Shown piece after piece: positions 16,321 to 24,382 of a DNA stretch of 64,000 bases. The translations under genes and the position numbers were made by a program. The stretch comes from a virus. Under the pieces are notes generated by a model. It searched no databases. It had not been told where the DNA came from and worked only from the letters and a program-made list of their open reading frames with translations. Numbering within the stretch: the first letter of the stretch is position 1; the number at the start of each line of letters is the position of its first letter. Where the stretch lies: positions 1-64,000 of the IMG/VR virus record IMGVR_UViG_3300010151_000007. One strand, given 5' to 3'.

Positions 16321-16888
16321 CTTGACAAACGAGTCTCATATTGATACTAATGAAATCGAACCTATTCTGGATAAGTTCATTCCTTACGCCCAGCAGAAGA
16401 TGGGGTTCAATAGGCCCCCGAACCTTTTTCTGACTTCAGACGAGGCTAATGCGTTAGATCCGTTGGGTAAAACCGCATATTTCAACCCAGAAAATGATCA
16501 AATCGTCATTTATACAGACAATCGCCATATCAAAGATGTGTTGCGTTCTATTGGTCACGAATTAGTGCATTTTACACAACGTTGCAATGGGGAACTGGGT
16601 GATGCATCCGGTGCCGCCGAAGACGGCTATGCACAAAAAGACAGTCATTTAAGAGACATGGAAAAACAAGCTTATCAAACCGGTAATATGGTTTTTAGAG
16701 ATTTCGAAGATAACTACAAAAAACAAAGAGAGGGAGTTATGGAAGAAAGCAAAAAAGGTAAAACTCACGATCCCTATGAGCATGAAGGGTGGTATGAAGA
16801 CAAGAAAAAAGATAGAGCAAAAGAACTTTATGATTTGATGCTCAATAAATTTGGCTTAAAAACCAAGAAGAAAACCCTCAAGGATTAA
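16310..16888 (+). CDS. HExxH zinc metallopeptidase-like protein
   Basis: A 192-residue protein. I-G-H-E-L-V-H-F-T-Q puts the zinc helix at H83-E84-H87, and E118 in D-M-E-K-Q-A-Y is a likely third ligand. The tail (residues 130-192) is very Lys/Glu-rich. The HELVHFxQ type motif is common in small phage metallopeptidases of unknown target. It is the second gluzincin-like protein in this block, 3.4 kb from the first, with the amidoligase-like gene between them. A GGAG lies about 12 bases before the start. Confidence 0.7.
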   Translation: MKYNLTNESHIDTNEIEPILDKFIPYAQQKMGFNRPPNLFLTSDEANALDPLGKTAYFNPENDQIVIYTDNRHIKDVLRSIGHELVHFTQRCNGELGDASGAAEDGYAQKDSHLRDMEKQAYQTGNMVFRDFEDNYKKQREGVMEESKKGKTHDPYEHEGWYEDKKKDRAKELYDLMLNKFGLKTKKKTLKD

Positions 16889-16891
16889 TAG

Positions 16892-18409
16892 ATGGCTTTA
16901 GGTACATACGGTTATATTGTAGCAACAACCAGTTCAACTTTGTCTAGTGCAGAGTTCAATATGTTTGATGAGGATAACTACGGAACATACGCATCCTCTG
17001 GTTCAAACAACAACACACTCTACACCAGTACCAACGGAAGAATGACTGTACAAGAATCTGGTCATTATTTAGTTGCCGGTAATTCATTCATACACGGAAG
17101 CACTACCACCAAACTAGTGCTTCGATTAAAAGTAAACGGGGTAGTTAAATACGACACCGGACGATTTAGTATGGATATCTCAAGAGGGGTGTACAGTAGA
17201 CCATTTCATAAAATTCTTGAGTTAGATTCGGGGAGCTATATAGAGGCGTTTGTTGAAGATGAAGCAAATTCCACCTGTAGAGTTATGTCTGGTAGTTCGC
17301 TGTCTGTAATTAAGCTGTATCACCCGTATGGTACTATGGAATTAAATAAACCTACAGATGCATCTAGCGCGCAGTACAATCCTTTCAACACCGGGTCTGC
17401 GCCCGGTTCGGCTGGAATACTCTCTAGCAGTTTCAGCGGGGCGATGGCACAAGATCCGAGTGCGGGTCGTATACAAACTAATCTGTCTGGTAATTTTATG
17501 TATCTCATAAATGGGCGTGTTGGTGGATCTGGTGGGCCTAGTTTAGATGTAGAATATTACAAAAACGGCACTTCCAGAAAAACATATACAATAGAAAGAA
17601 CAGATGATGCTTTTGTGAATATTGCATTGATGAGCAATTTCGTTTCAGGGAATTCAGCGCACGTCGAAATAGATAATTCAAGTGTTTTTAGTACGAGCAC
17701 AGAAAGTGGTTCTGCTTTTTCATTATTCATGATGCCCACTGCTTCACACTATCTTTCTTTGATCGGGGATACTACGGCTAATTCGCAAACTGGGATTATG
17801 AATCCTTTTGACGAAGATATTTATTCATCTTATTCTTCCAGTGTTATGTTAAGTAATGGAATCACTTATAACCCTGCTAACGGAAGATTCTCTCCTTCTA
17901 GGAGTGGTGTCTATTTTGGATACTCCAACCTCCATATTGCAGTTTCGTCTGACGCAGATGATATCAAAATTAACATAAAGAAGAATGGTGCGACAAACAT
18001 TTATCAGAGTGTTCTTAAAGTAGACGCTAGCGATGATCCCGCTATTAGAAGTACAGTTTGGGTTGCAAGTTTAGATTCGAGCGATTATATGGAGATCACA
18101 CTTTCTTCGTCAGTGGGTCTTGTTTTTGGACCGGGCAGTTCGATGGCGTTCTACGAACTACTGTCTACAGGTTCTGCTGGTTCTGGTGGATCTTCTTCGC
18201 CAGCTAATGAATTTACTCAAAGCGGATCAAATAATTTAATCAATCGAGATTTTACTCTGAATACTTATGGGGCGAACAACCTAACAAATCAATATACTAG
18301 AACAGTAAAACAAGTACCCTTCATACTAGGAACTCCGGGACCTCTTTCTCTTAGAGGTCGTACAACTGGTACTGTTGATATTAGCCTGGGCGATTCTAAA
18401 GAGAATTAA
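16892..18409 (+). CDS. triple C1q-like virion decoration or fibre protein
   Basis: A 505-residue Ser/Gly/Thr-rich beta protein. Three repeats of about 145 residues each carry a central strand pair: N-G-R-M-T-V-Q-E-S-G-H-Y-L-V near 49, A-G-R-I-Q-T-N-L-S-G-N-F near 190, and N-G-R-F-S-P-S-R-S-G-V-Y-F near 331. This 'GrfxvxxsGxYxv' core is typical of C1q/TNF-like jelly rolls, which trimerise. A Gly/Ser linker (about 430) leads to a C-terminal segment with T-P-G-P-L-S-L-R-G-R-T-T-G-T-V-D, possibly the attachment part. A head decoration or tail-fibre-like receptor-binding protein is likely. Confidence 0.65.
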   Translation: MALGTYGYIVATTSSTLSSAEFNMFDEDNYGTYASSGSNNNTLYTSTNGRMTVQESGHYLVAGNSFIHGSTTTKLVLRLKVNGVVKYDTGRFSMDISRGVYSRPFHKILELDSGSYIEAFVEDEANSTCRVMSGSSLSVIKLYHPYGTMELNKPTDASSAQYNPFNTGSAPGSAGILSSSFSGAMAQDPSAGRIQTNLSGNFMYLINGRVGGSGGPSLDVEYYKNGTSRKTYTIERTDDAFVNIALMSNFVSGNSAHVEIDNSSVFSTSTESGSAFSLFMMPTASHYLSLIGDTTANSQTGIMNPFDEDIYSSYSSSVMLSNGITYNPANGRFSPSRSGVYFGYSNLHIAVSSDADDIKINIKKNGATNIYQSVLKVDASDDPAIRSTVWVASLDSSDYMEITLSSSVGLVFGPGSSMAFYELLSTGSAGSGGSSSPANEFTQSGSNNLINRDFTLNTYGANNLTNQYTRTVKQVPFILGTPGPLSLRGRTTGTVDISLGDSKEN

Positions 18410-18441
18410 CTAATTAATACACAAACTTGAGGAGAAGTTTT

Positions 18442-18678
18442 ATGCACGCACGTAGAAGAAGATGGCTCAAACAAAGAGCTAAAGATAAAAAGCTCGCTGC
18501 CGAAGCAGCGGCGGCAGTAGTTGTTGAAAAAACTCCGGTGGCACCCAAGCCAATAGTCGCTGAAGATGCTGTCGTCGAAACTGTCGTCGAAGAGCCAGTT
18601 CCGGTGAAAGCAGTAAAAACTGTTGCTGTAAAGCCAAGACGCCGAGTCCGCAAAAAAAAGACAGAAAAAACTGACTGA
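18442..18678 (+). CDS. small basic histone-tail-like protein
   Basis: A 78-residue protein. ATG 18442 follows GAGGAGA; the in-frame TTG at 18427 lies before the site and is rejected. The sequence has three parts: a basic head (M-H-A-R-R-R-R-W-L-K-Q-R), an Ala/Val/Pro/Glu low-complexity middle, and a basic tail (K-P-R-R-R-V-R-K-K-K). This resembles Ala/Pro/Lys-rich DNA-binding tails and could help condense DNA inside the head. Function is inferred from composition only. Confidence 0.7.
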   Translation: MHARRRRWLKQRAKDKKLAAEAAAAVVVEKTPVAPKPIVAEDAVVETVVEEPVPVKAVKTVAVKPRRRVRKKKTEKTD

Positions 18679-18689
18679 AGGGAAGTATA

Positions 18690-21449
18690 ATGGGTAAAAT
18701 TTTACTTGAAGGTGGAAACATCTTTAAAGATGCCAATAAGACCCCACTAACTCAAAGGATTAATCGGGCAGATGTAGATCCAACTATTCGATGGCTGGAG
18801 GTTCTTCTCGACATATCTTTGATCGATCACAAACTTGGGACAACTGGTAAAAAACCAACTTCAGGAGATCTCGATCTCGCTGTTGATGAAACCCAAGTCT
18901 CGAAAGAGGATTTGATGAATGTTCTCAAGGCTTGGGTCAAACAAAACCACCCCAAAGATCGTATGAGATCTTGGGTTGCAAAATCTGGTATTAGCCTTCA
19001 TTTCAAAACACCAATCAACGGTGATGACAGCCAAGGCTATGTCCAGACAGATTTGATGTTTGGTGATCCTCAATATATGGCTTGGTCTAGCCAAGGTGAA
19101 CCGGGTGAACAATATCGCGGACAACATAGAATGATCCTCCTTAATTCTATCGCTTCGGCAAAAGGTTATAAGTGGTCGGGATTTAATGGTCTAACCAATC
19201 GAAAAACCATGGAGAAAACAACTGATATCCAGCAGATAACAGATATTCTTTTAGGTCCTGATGGGAGTCCTGATGATTTAACAACAATTCCTAGAATCCT
19301 TGCCGCAATATCGGGTGATGAGAATTACGATCAGTTAGTCGCGATGGCGATTGAAACTTTCCCCAAGTTCGGAGTTAAATTCCCAGAAAGAACCTCTTCA
19401 CTATCAGAATCTATTCTTTTAGAGGGTGGTCTTGCCGGACACATGAGTCATCTTCATGAAAATCCAAACCTGACCTTTCATGAGATCAAAGAGATCTTCA
19501 AAAAGGCCGCCAACGGTCAACTTGAGGGCACAGAGAAAACAGATGGCCAAAACATCTTTATTTCATACAACGTAAATGATGGAACAGCAAGGGCTGGTCG
19601 AAATAAAACGAATATAAAAAACGGTGGTATGACTTCTGACGAACTCGCTGCCAAGTTTGCCGGTCGCGGCGAAGTCGAATGGGCTTTCCGCGATGCATTT
19701 GGTGCTTTCGAAAGGGCTGTAGCGAAATTTACACCTGATGAGCAGATAGCAATCTTTGGTGATGACACAAACATCTATTATAACGCAGAGATTCAGGATC
19801 CTCGTAATGCAAATACTATTAACTACGATCGTAAAACTTTGACTATTCACAGAGTGGGTCACGGAGAGTTCAACCGCACCACTGGCGTCAAAACCGAACG
19901 CGACGTGACAAGACAGGCGTTCATGCTTGGCAAAACATTGGAGAGGACGCAAGAACAGATTCAGGACGAAGAATTTCGTATTGAAATCAATGCAATCAGA
20001 AAATTGCAGCAATTATCCGAACAAAAGCCTTTGAACGATGCTTTAGAACAATTAGAAAGTATCATGGATTTGGAAGGAATCAGTGACAATCATTCGGTTG
20101 GAGATTATCTTGTTTCACGCCTTGCTAAAACTGTCGATTATTGGGTGCCGGGTATCCCTGCCGGGACGAAGCAAGTAATCTTAAAAAGATTGTTGGGCGA
20201 AAAGGGTACAAATATTCGACACATTTTAGCTTCTGTTCCAGAAGATATGAAAGATGATATCAGGGAAATGTTGGGTGACTCAAAGTCAATTATTAAAGAC
20301 GCCGTCTCTCCTTTGGAGGGTATCATTCACACATTTTCTGTAGAAATGCTAAGCAACTTGGAGAGTGCTTTCATTCTGGATAATGAAAAAGAAGTCAATC
20401 GCCTTCAAGCGATGATACGTAAGGCGATCAAGTTAATCAAGAAAAGCAAACGCGAAGACGCAATGGAAATCCTACAAACACAACTGACTAAACTCAAGAG
20501 TGTCGAAAAGATTTCCTCCGCTGTTGAAGGGTTCGTTTTTGATTACAATGGAAGCACCTATAAGTTTACTGGGAACTTTACGCCGATTAATAACATTCTT
20601 GGGATGTTCACTTATGGTACCAAAGATTTTACTCCGTTGGATTTCGATTCTGACGACGATACGATAGCCGAGAGCGAGTCGGACGGTTCAAAGGGGTCTC
20701 CAGTGGTTCGACGCCTTGCGATCGTACCAGGAGCCTTCAAGCCGCCTCACAAGGGACATCTAGCGATGGTCATGCATTACGCAGAACTGGTCGACAAGGT
20801 AATCGTGATGGTTTCCCCTCTTTCAAGGCAGACGCCTTCAGGGAAAGACATCGGTTTCGGGGCGTCGGAAGCTATTTGGGGGCTTTACCTAGATGCTTAT
20901 GGGTTACGAGAAAAGGTTCAGGTTGTTCGTTCGCCGGTAAACTCTCCAGTCCGTGCGGCATTTGATTTTGTTGCGAATGAAGACAGTAACCCATTGTTTG
21001 CGCAAGCTGGGGATTTAATAATTCTTGGAACCAGCACGAAGGGCGGTGATCAATCGAGGTTCAACCAGAACCTTCAACAATACGCTGGGGCAGGTGTGAC
21101 TATCGCTAATGCGCTAGAATATGCTTACACTCCTCAAGAAGAACATGCATTAAGCGCATCGGATTTTAGAAAGATTCTGGAAACTGGCGGAAGTGAAGAG
21201 CTTGAAAGATTTATTCCAAAGAAAGTAGATCATCAACAAGTGTATGATATCCTTCAGCGGGCCGCAGGACTAGAAGAGAAGAAAAAACCTTATATGGAGC
21301 CACACATGCACCAAGACCAAGAAATGGTTGACGAAACGTCAACTGTGGCTGCTGTTGGTGGTTTTGCAGGTTCGGTTAAACCAAAATACAATAGAAAAGA
21401 AATAGTCGAATCAGTTTTCAACTACTTATTAGGGAAAGAGGTGTTATAA
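18690..21449 (+). CDS. tripartite nucleotidyltransferase: Pol-beta-like, ligase-like and HxGH domains
   Basis: A 919-residue protein with three nucleotidyl-transfer folds. Residues 1-230: Pol-beta-like, with G-D-L-D-L-A-V (D60, D62) and D121 in Q-T-D-L-M-F. Residues 240-650: covalent ligase-like, with nucleotidyl-Lys motif E-K-T-D-G (K283), R-A-G-R-N-K (301-306), motif III-like N-A-E-I-Q-D (E367), motif IV-like E-G-F-V-F (E613), motif V-like Y-K-F-T-G (K625), and a long helical insert at about 405-605. Residues 672-860: cytidylyltransferase/NMNAT-like, with F-K-P-P-H-K-G-H (H687, H690) and S-A-S-D-F-R-K. The short segment I-L-L-E-G-G occurs before both of the first two domains. RNA or nucleotide-cofactor repair is a reasonable guess. 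Confidence 0.7.
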   Translation: MGKILLEGGNIFKDANKTPLTQRINRADVDPTIRWLEVLLDISLIDHKLGTTGKKPTSGDLDLAVDETQVSKEDLMNVLKAWVKQNHPKDRMRSWVAKSGISLHFKTPINGDDSQGYVQTDLMFGDPQYMAWSSQGEPGEQYRGQHRMILLNSIASAKGYKWSGFNGLTNRKTMEKTTDIQQITDILLGPDGSPDDLTTIPRILAAISGDENYDQLVAMAIETFPKFGVKFPERTSSLSESILLEGGLAGHMSHLHENPNLTFHEIKEIFKKAANGQLEGTEKTDGQNIFISYNVNDGTARAGRNKTNIKNGGMTSDELAAKFAGRGEVEWAFRDAFGAFERAVAKFTPDEQIAIFGDDTNIYYNAEIQDPRNANTINYDRKTLTIHRVGHGEFNRTTGVKTERDVTRQAFMLGKTLERTQEQIQDEEFRIEINAIRKLQQLSEQKPLNDALEQLESIMDLEGISDNHSVGDYLVSRLAKTVDYWVPGIPAGTKQVILKRLLGEKGTNIRHILASVPEDMKDDIREMLGDSKSIIKDAVSPLEGIIHTFSVEMLSNLESAFILDNEKEVNRLQAMIRKAIKLIKKSKREDAMEILQTQLTKLKSVEKISSAVEGFVFDYNGSTYKFTGNFTPINNILGMFTYGTKDFTPLDFDSDDDTIAESESDGSKGSPVVRRLAIVPGAFKPPHKGHLAMVMHYAELVDKVIVMVSPLSRQTPSGKDIGFGASEAIWGLYLDAYGLREKVQVVRSPVNSPVRAAFDFVANEDSNPLFAQAGDLIILGTSTKGGDQSRFNQNLQQYAGAGVTIANALEYAYTPQEEHALSASDFRKILETGGSEELERFIPKKVDHQQVYDILQRAAGLEEKKKPYMEPHMHQDQEMVDETSTVAAVGGFAGSVKPKYNRKEIVESVFNYLLGKEVL

Positions 21450-22271
21450 ATGGCAAAGCATGAAGATTTAGCAGAAGAGCTTATGCTAAGATCCAATATT
21501 CGTAGACTTATGCGCAAACAATATAAGCGTAAGTATTTTGAAACATTAACGGAAAATGTTAATCGTTCAAACGAAGAGGTGTATCTACGCAAAGTTGTTC
21601 GCAAGTTAATTCGCGAAAGAGTGGCGGTTGCTGATAAAGTACCTCACCGTAGTACCGGTATTAATGTGCTTGAAGACTTACTCAAAAAGATCGTGCCAGT
21701 GCTGGAAACCGATTACAAGTCTCTGACGACTGATCGTGAACAAAGAGAATCTTTCCGCAAGCATGTTACTAATGGTATCGACAATTTGTTAGCTCCTACT
21801 GAAATTAATCTTAAAGCAGCAAGAGAGCAAAATCCACTGCCAGACATGGACGCGCCGATGCCTGAAACAGAGTTGGGTGAAGAAGTTGATATAAGTGTTG
21901 GTGATAAATTAGGTGGTGATGACAAATATATCGATATAGGCCGGGACGAGCCCGCACCCGAAGTTGATGACATTGACGACATTGAAAAAAATATCACAAC
22001 AGGCTTAGAAGATCAGGATTTAGACACTACTGGTAAAAACGTAGCCCATTCCTCGTTTAAGAAGATTGAGCAAAATATTCTAGATTCATTCGACTTACTT
22101 AGTAACAGTGAAGATAGAGAAGTGTTTCACGATTACTTAAAGACAAATTTACTATTGTATATGGATAAATTTGAAGATGAATTAACTAATAGCCTCCCAG
22201 ATGTGACGACCGCTCAATACGACCAAGCTACTCGCGGCGGTGAAGAAGGGGATCCGCAGCAACAGTTATAA
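21450..22271 (+). CDS. acidic protein of unknown function, partner of the tripartite protein
   Basis: A 273-residue protein whose ATG follows the previous stop by no base at all, so translation is surely coupled. The N-terminal 60 residues are basic (I-R-R-L-M-R-K-Q-Y-K-R-K), the middle (140-180) is Asp/Glu/Pro-rich and probably disordered, and the C-terminal part is helical and acidic. No family was recognised. The charge layout could suit a nucleic-acid-binding or scaffold-like role; this is speculation. Confidence 0.7.
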   Translation: MAKHEDLAEELMLRSNIRRLMRKQYKRKYFETLTENVNRSNEEVYLRKVVRKLIRERVAVADKVPHRSTGINVLEDLLKKIVPVLETDYKSLTTDREQRESFRKHVTNGIDNLLAPTEINLKAAREQNPLPDMDAPMPETELGEEVDISVGDKLGGDDKYIDIGRDEPAPEVDDIDDIEKNITTGLEDQDLDTTGKNVAHSSFKKIEQNILDSFDLLSNSEDREVFHDYLKTNLLLYMDKFEDELTNSLPDVTTAQYDQATRGGEEGDPQQQL

Positions 22272-22308
22272 AGTATCCGACTGTGTTGAACTTGTCAAGG
22301 GGTTATTT

Positions 22309-22653
22309 TTGAGTTGGAAGAGAAAGAAAGTATATAAAGGTAAAAACGAAAAATATAGTATTCTGGAGAAGTTAAGAAAGAAAAACAAATCCGATACCCA
22401 TTTTGAATTAATGATTTCTAAACTAACACTTGAAGAAGTTATCGCAGTAAAAATGGAATTAGCTGGACAATCTCTGGGCGGTCGTATTTATAACTGGCCT
22501 ATCTGGGATTCCTTGACAGATGTGGTCAGACATGCTATACTTATGTTTACAATGTCAGTAACAAAAAGTAACCGAGAGGCTGCACAGTTTTTAGGGGTAA
22601 CTGAAATTAAGTTAAGAAGAAATAAACTGAAATATCTTGAAGACAAGGATTAA
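22309..22653 (+). CDS. Fis-type helix-turn-helix protein
   Basis: A 114-residue protein. I choose TTG 22309, which has AAGGGG seven bases upstream; the frame is open back to GTG 22240, which would overlap the previous gene. The C-terminus (S-N-R-E-A-A-Q-F-L-G-V-T-E-I-K-L-R-R-N) is a Fis-type helix-turn-helix, and the middle has L-T-L-E-E-V-I-A-V-K-M-E-L-A. Proteins with this layout occur in other large T4-like phages without a known role. It could regulate transcription or organise DNA. Confidence 0.65.
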   Translation: MSWKRKKVYKGKNEKYSILEKLRKKNKSDTHFELMISKLTLEEVIAVKMELAGQSLGGRIYNWPIWDSLTDVVRHAILMFTMSVTKSNREAAQFLGVTEIKLRRNKLKYLEDKD

Positions 22654-22655
22654 TA

Positions 22656-23345
22656 TTGAAAAGAGTAGTCATATCCGATTTACATTTGGGGAATTGTAGT
22701 AGCAATGAAGGGCAACTACTTAATTTCTTATCTGAAATTGAATGTGATCAGTTAATCCTTGCAGGTGATATCATTGATTTTATTAGAATACCTATGTTTT
22801 CAGATTTAACATCTCAAATCTTTAAAATCATTGACAACTTTCAAGGTGAGATAATTTATATTGTCGGTAACCACGATATACCATTAAAAGCTCTTGTTAA
22901 TACAACATTGTTTGGTATTCAATTTAAAGATTTTTATGAATTCATTGATAATAATAAAAAAATAAGAATTGAACATGGCGATCAGTATGAGAAAGGTATT
23001 GTTCATCATCTCACTGTAATGAAAGTGATTTCAATTTTTCAAAATATCATTGAAAGCATTTTCAATATAGATCTTTTAAGTGCATGGGTTAAATTCAGAT
23101 TAAAAAGAAGAAAACTCTTTAACATATGGGATATGATTGTTCCTGAAAAGAAAGAGGATATCGATGTATTGATAGTAGGTCACACCCACACTCCAGAAGT
23201 AATAATCTGGATAGACGAAGTTCAGGCGATAAAAACATACATTAATGTTGGTGATTGGGTTCAGCATACAACATATGTCACAATAGAAAATGGGATAACA
23301 AGGCTTAAATCATATGGAGGAAGTCATGATAGAAATATTGAGTAG
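22656..23345 (+). CDS. LpxH-like metallophosphoesterase
   Basis: A 229-residue calcineurin-type phosphoesterase. Metal ligands are visible: S-D-L-H-L (D8, H10), G-D-I-I-D (D38), G-N-H-D (N72, H73), I-E-H-G-D and V-G-H-T-H-T near 175. The order and length match UDP-2,3-diacylglucosamine hydrolase (lipid A pathway) and related phosphatases. The start is TTG 22656. It overlaps the fatty-acid-hydroxylase-like gene, so both may act on envelope lipid. Base composition is more AT-rich than in the neighbours, which fits recent acquisition. Substrate is inference. Confidence 0.7.
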   Translation: MKRVVISDLHLGNCSSNEGQLLNFLSEIECDQLILAGDIIDFIRIPMFSDLTSQIFKIIDNFQGEIIYIVGNHDIPLKALVNTTLFGIQFKDFYEFIDNNKKIRIEHGDQYEKGIVHHLTVMKVISIFQNIIESIFNIDLLSAWVKFRLKRRKLFNIWDMIVPEKKEDIDVLIVGHTHTPEVIIWIDEVQAIKTYINVGDWVQHTTYVTIENGITRLKSYGGSHDRNIE

Positions 23346-23787
23346 TATTGCGTTATTTAGTGTTGGTTATATACTGGCATCGATCCTATGGTATATGAAT
23401 CATAGATTTATTTTACATGGTAGGGTAGGTGATTTTCCTTTTTTGAAACACTTTAAACATCTTCATACATTACATCATGTACATGCATATGATGGGCAAA
23501 AAAATAAATACATTGTTGTCCCCTGGTGGGCTCACTTAATAATTGTTTCTGTGTCGGCTCCGTTTTTATTCTTTTCATTTTCACTATGGTGTGGGGCGGC
23601 TACATTCCCCTTAGTTTATACGTGGAGACATTATAGTATACATAATTCAGATACGTCATCCGTATATTACAGAATGCACGCAATCCATCACACAGTCAAT
23701 CCATTTGTTAATTATTCAGGGGTTCATCCCGTAGTTGATCGTATTTTTGGTACAGAGTTGAACATTTTTCCCTTGACAAGACCATGA
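23326..23787 (+). CDS. membrane fatty-acid-hydroxylase-like protein
   Basis: A 153-residue protein from ATG 23326 (GGAGG just upstream; ATG 23314 lies before the site). His clusters fit the membrane di-iron hydroxylase family: H26-xxxx-H31, H45-x-H47-xx-H50-H51, H102-xxx-H106 and H118-xx-H121-H122, then V-H-P-V-V-D-R-I-F-G-T, a typical ending. Hydrophobic segments at about 4-24, 66-88 and 90-100 cross the membrane. It is short for the family but seems complete. It likely hydroxylates a lipid acyl chain, or a carotenoid or sterol-like lipid. Coupling with the LpxH-like gene suggests envelope lipid remodelling. Confidence 0.7.
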   Translation: MIEILSSIALFSVGYILASILWYMNHRFILHGRVGDFPFLKHFKHLHTLHHVHAYDGQKNKYIVVPWWAHLIIVSVSAPFLFFSFSLWCGAATFPLVYTWRHYSIHNSDTSSVYYRMHAIHHTVNPFVNYSGVHPVVDRIFGTELNIFPLTRP

Positions 23788-23800
23788 ACCCGGTTATGTT
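23773..23800 (+). promoter_or_regulatory. probable sigma70-type promoter
   Basis: TTGACA at 23773-23778 (perfect -35) and TATGTT at 23795-23800 are separated by 16 bases. They lie over the end of the hydroxylase-like gene and just before the ribosome site AGAGAGGAAC of the gene at 23821. Confidence 0.45.
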
Positions 23801-23820
23801 ATAAGGGAAGAGAGAGGAAC

Positions 23821-24285
23821 ATGTCAAAACCGTTGGTAATGGTCTCTGGCGGACTAGATCCGATTCACAGTGGCCACGTTGCCATGATTCTCGAAGCAGC
23901 AACTTTTGGAGAGGTAGTTGTTGTTTTGAATTCTGATGATTGGCTTGTGAAGAAAAAAGGTTATAAATTCATGTCTTTTGATGAGCGCGCAGCTATTTGC
24001 CAAGGGCTCAAAGGCGTAAAGTTTGTGTCGGCAGTAAAAGATGAAGATGGGACAGTTTGTGAAGCTCTTGAAAGACTCAAACCTGATTTCTTTGCCAACG
24101 GTGGCGACAGAAAAAAAGAGAATACACCAGAGTTAAGGAAATGTAAAGAACTTGGGATCAAGATGTTGTGGAACATCGGTGGCGGGAAGACCCAAAGTTC
24201 ATCCGTCCTTGTAGAGAGGGCTGCCATTTCTGGCGCTGGAGGTTTCGAGAGTTATGTGACTCGCGAAGAAACTGATTTAGATTGA
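23821..24285 (+). CDS. HldE/TagD-like nucleotidyltransferase
   Basis: A 154-residue single-domain cytidylyltransferase-fold protein. D-P-I-H-S-G-H-V (residues 13-20) is the HxGH nucleotide-binding motif, F-A-N-G-G-D-R near 92-98 is typical of the HldE C-terminal adenylyltransferase family, and T-Q-S-S-S-V-L-V fits the (I/S)SSxxI end motif. Likely reaction: transfer of AMP or CMP to a sugar or polyol phosphate for heptose or polyol precursors. It has its own promoter-like site and is followed by a terminator, so it is a single-gene unit between the lipid pair and the RNA methyltransferase. Confidence 0.75.
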   Translation: MSKPLVMVSGGLDPIHSGHVAMILEAATFGEVVVVLNSDDWLVKKKGYKFMSFDERAAICQGLKGVKFVSAVKDEDGTVCEALERLKPDFFANGGDRKKENTPELRKCKELGIKMLWNIGGGKTQSSSVLVERAAISGAGGFESYVTREETDLD

Positions 24286-24303
24286 TTTCCCCCGATCCGC
24301 AGG

Positions 24304-24327
24304 GAGGCATGGGATTACAGATGCCTC
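24304..24327 (+). other. hairpin upstream of terminator
   Basis: GAGGCAT and ATGCCTC form a perfect 7-base-pair stem around a 10-base loop. It lies between the stop of the nucleotidyltransferase gene and the terminator. It lacks a T tract and may protect the mRNA 3' end or bind a protein. Confidence 0.4.
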
Positions 24328-24338
24328 AACCACTCATT

Positions 24339-24366
24339 AAGCGCCTTCTGGCGCTTTTTGTATTTT
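24339..24366 (+). terminator. rho-independent terminator
   Basis: AAGCGCC, loop TTCT, GGCGCTT, then TTTGTATTTT: a GC-rich 7-base-pair stem followed by a T-rich tail. It separates the nucleotidyltransferase unit from the SpoU gene. Confidence 0.85.
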
Positions 24367-24382
24367 AGGGGATACCAAAGCA

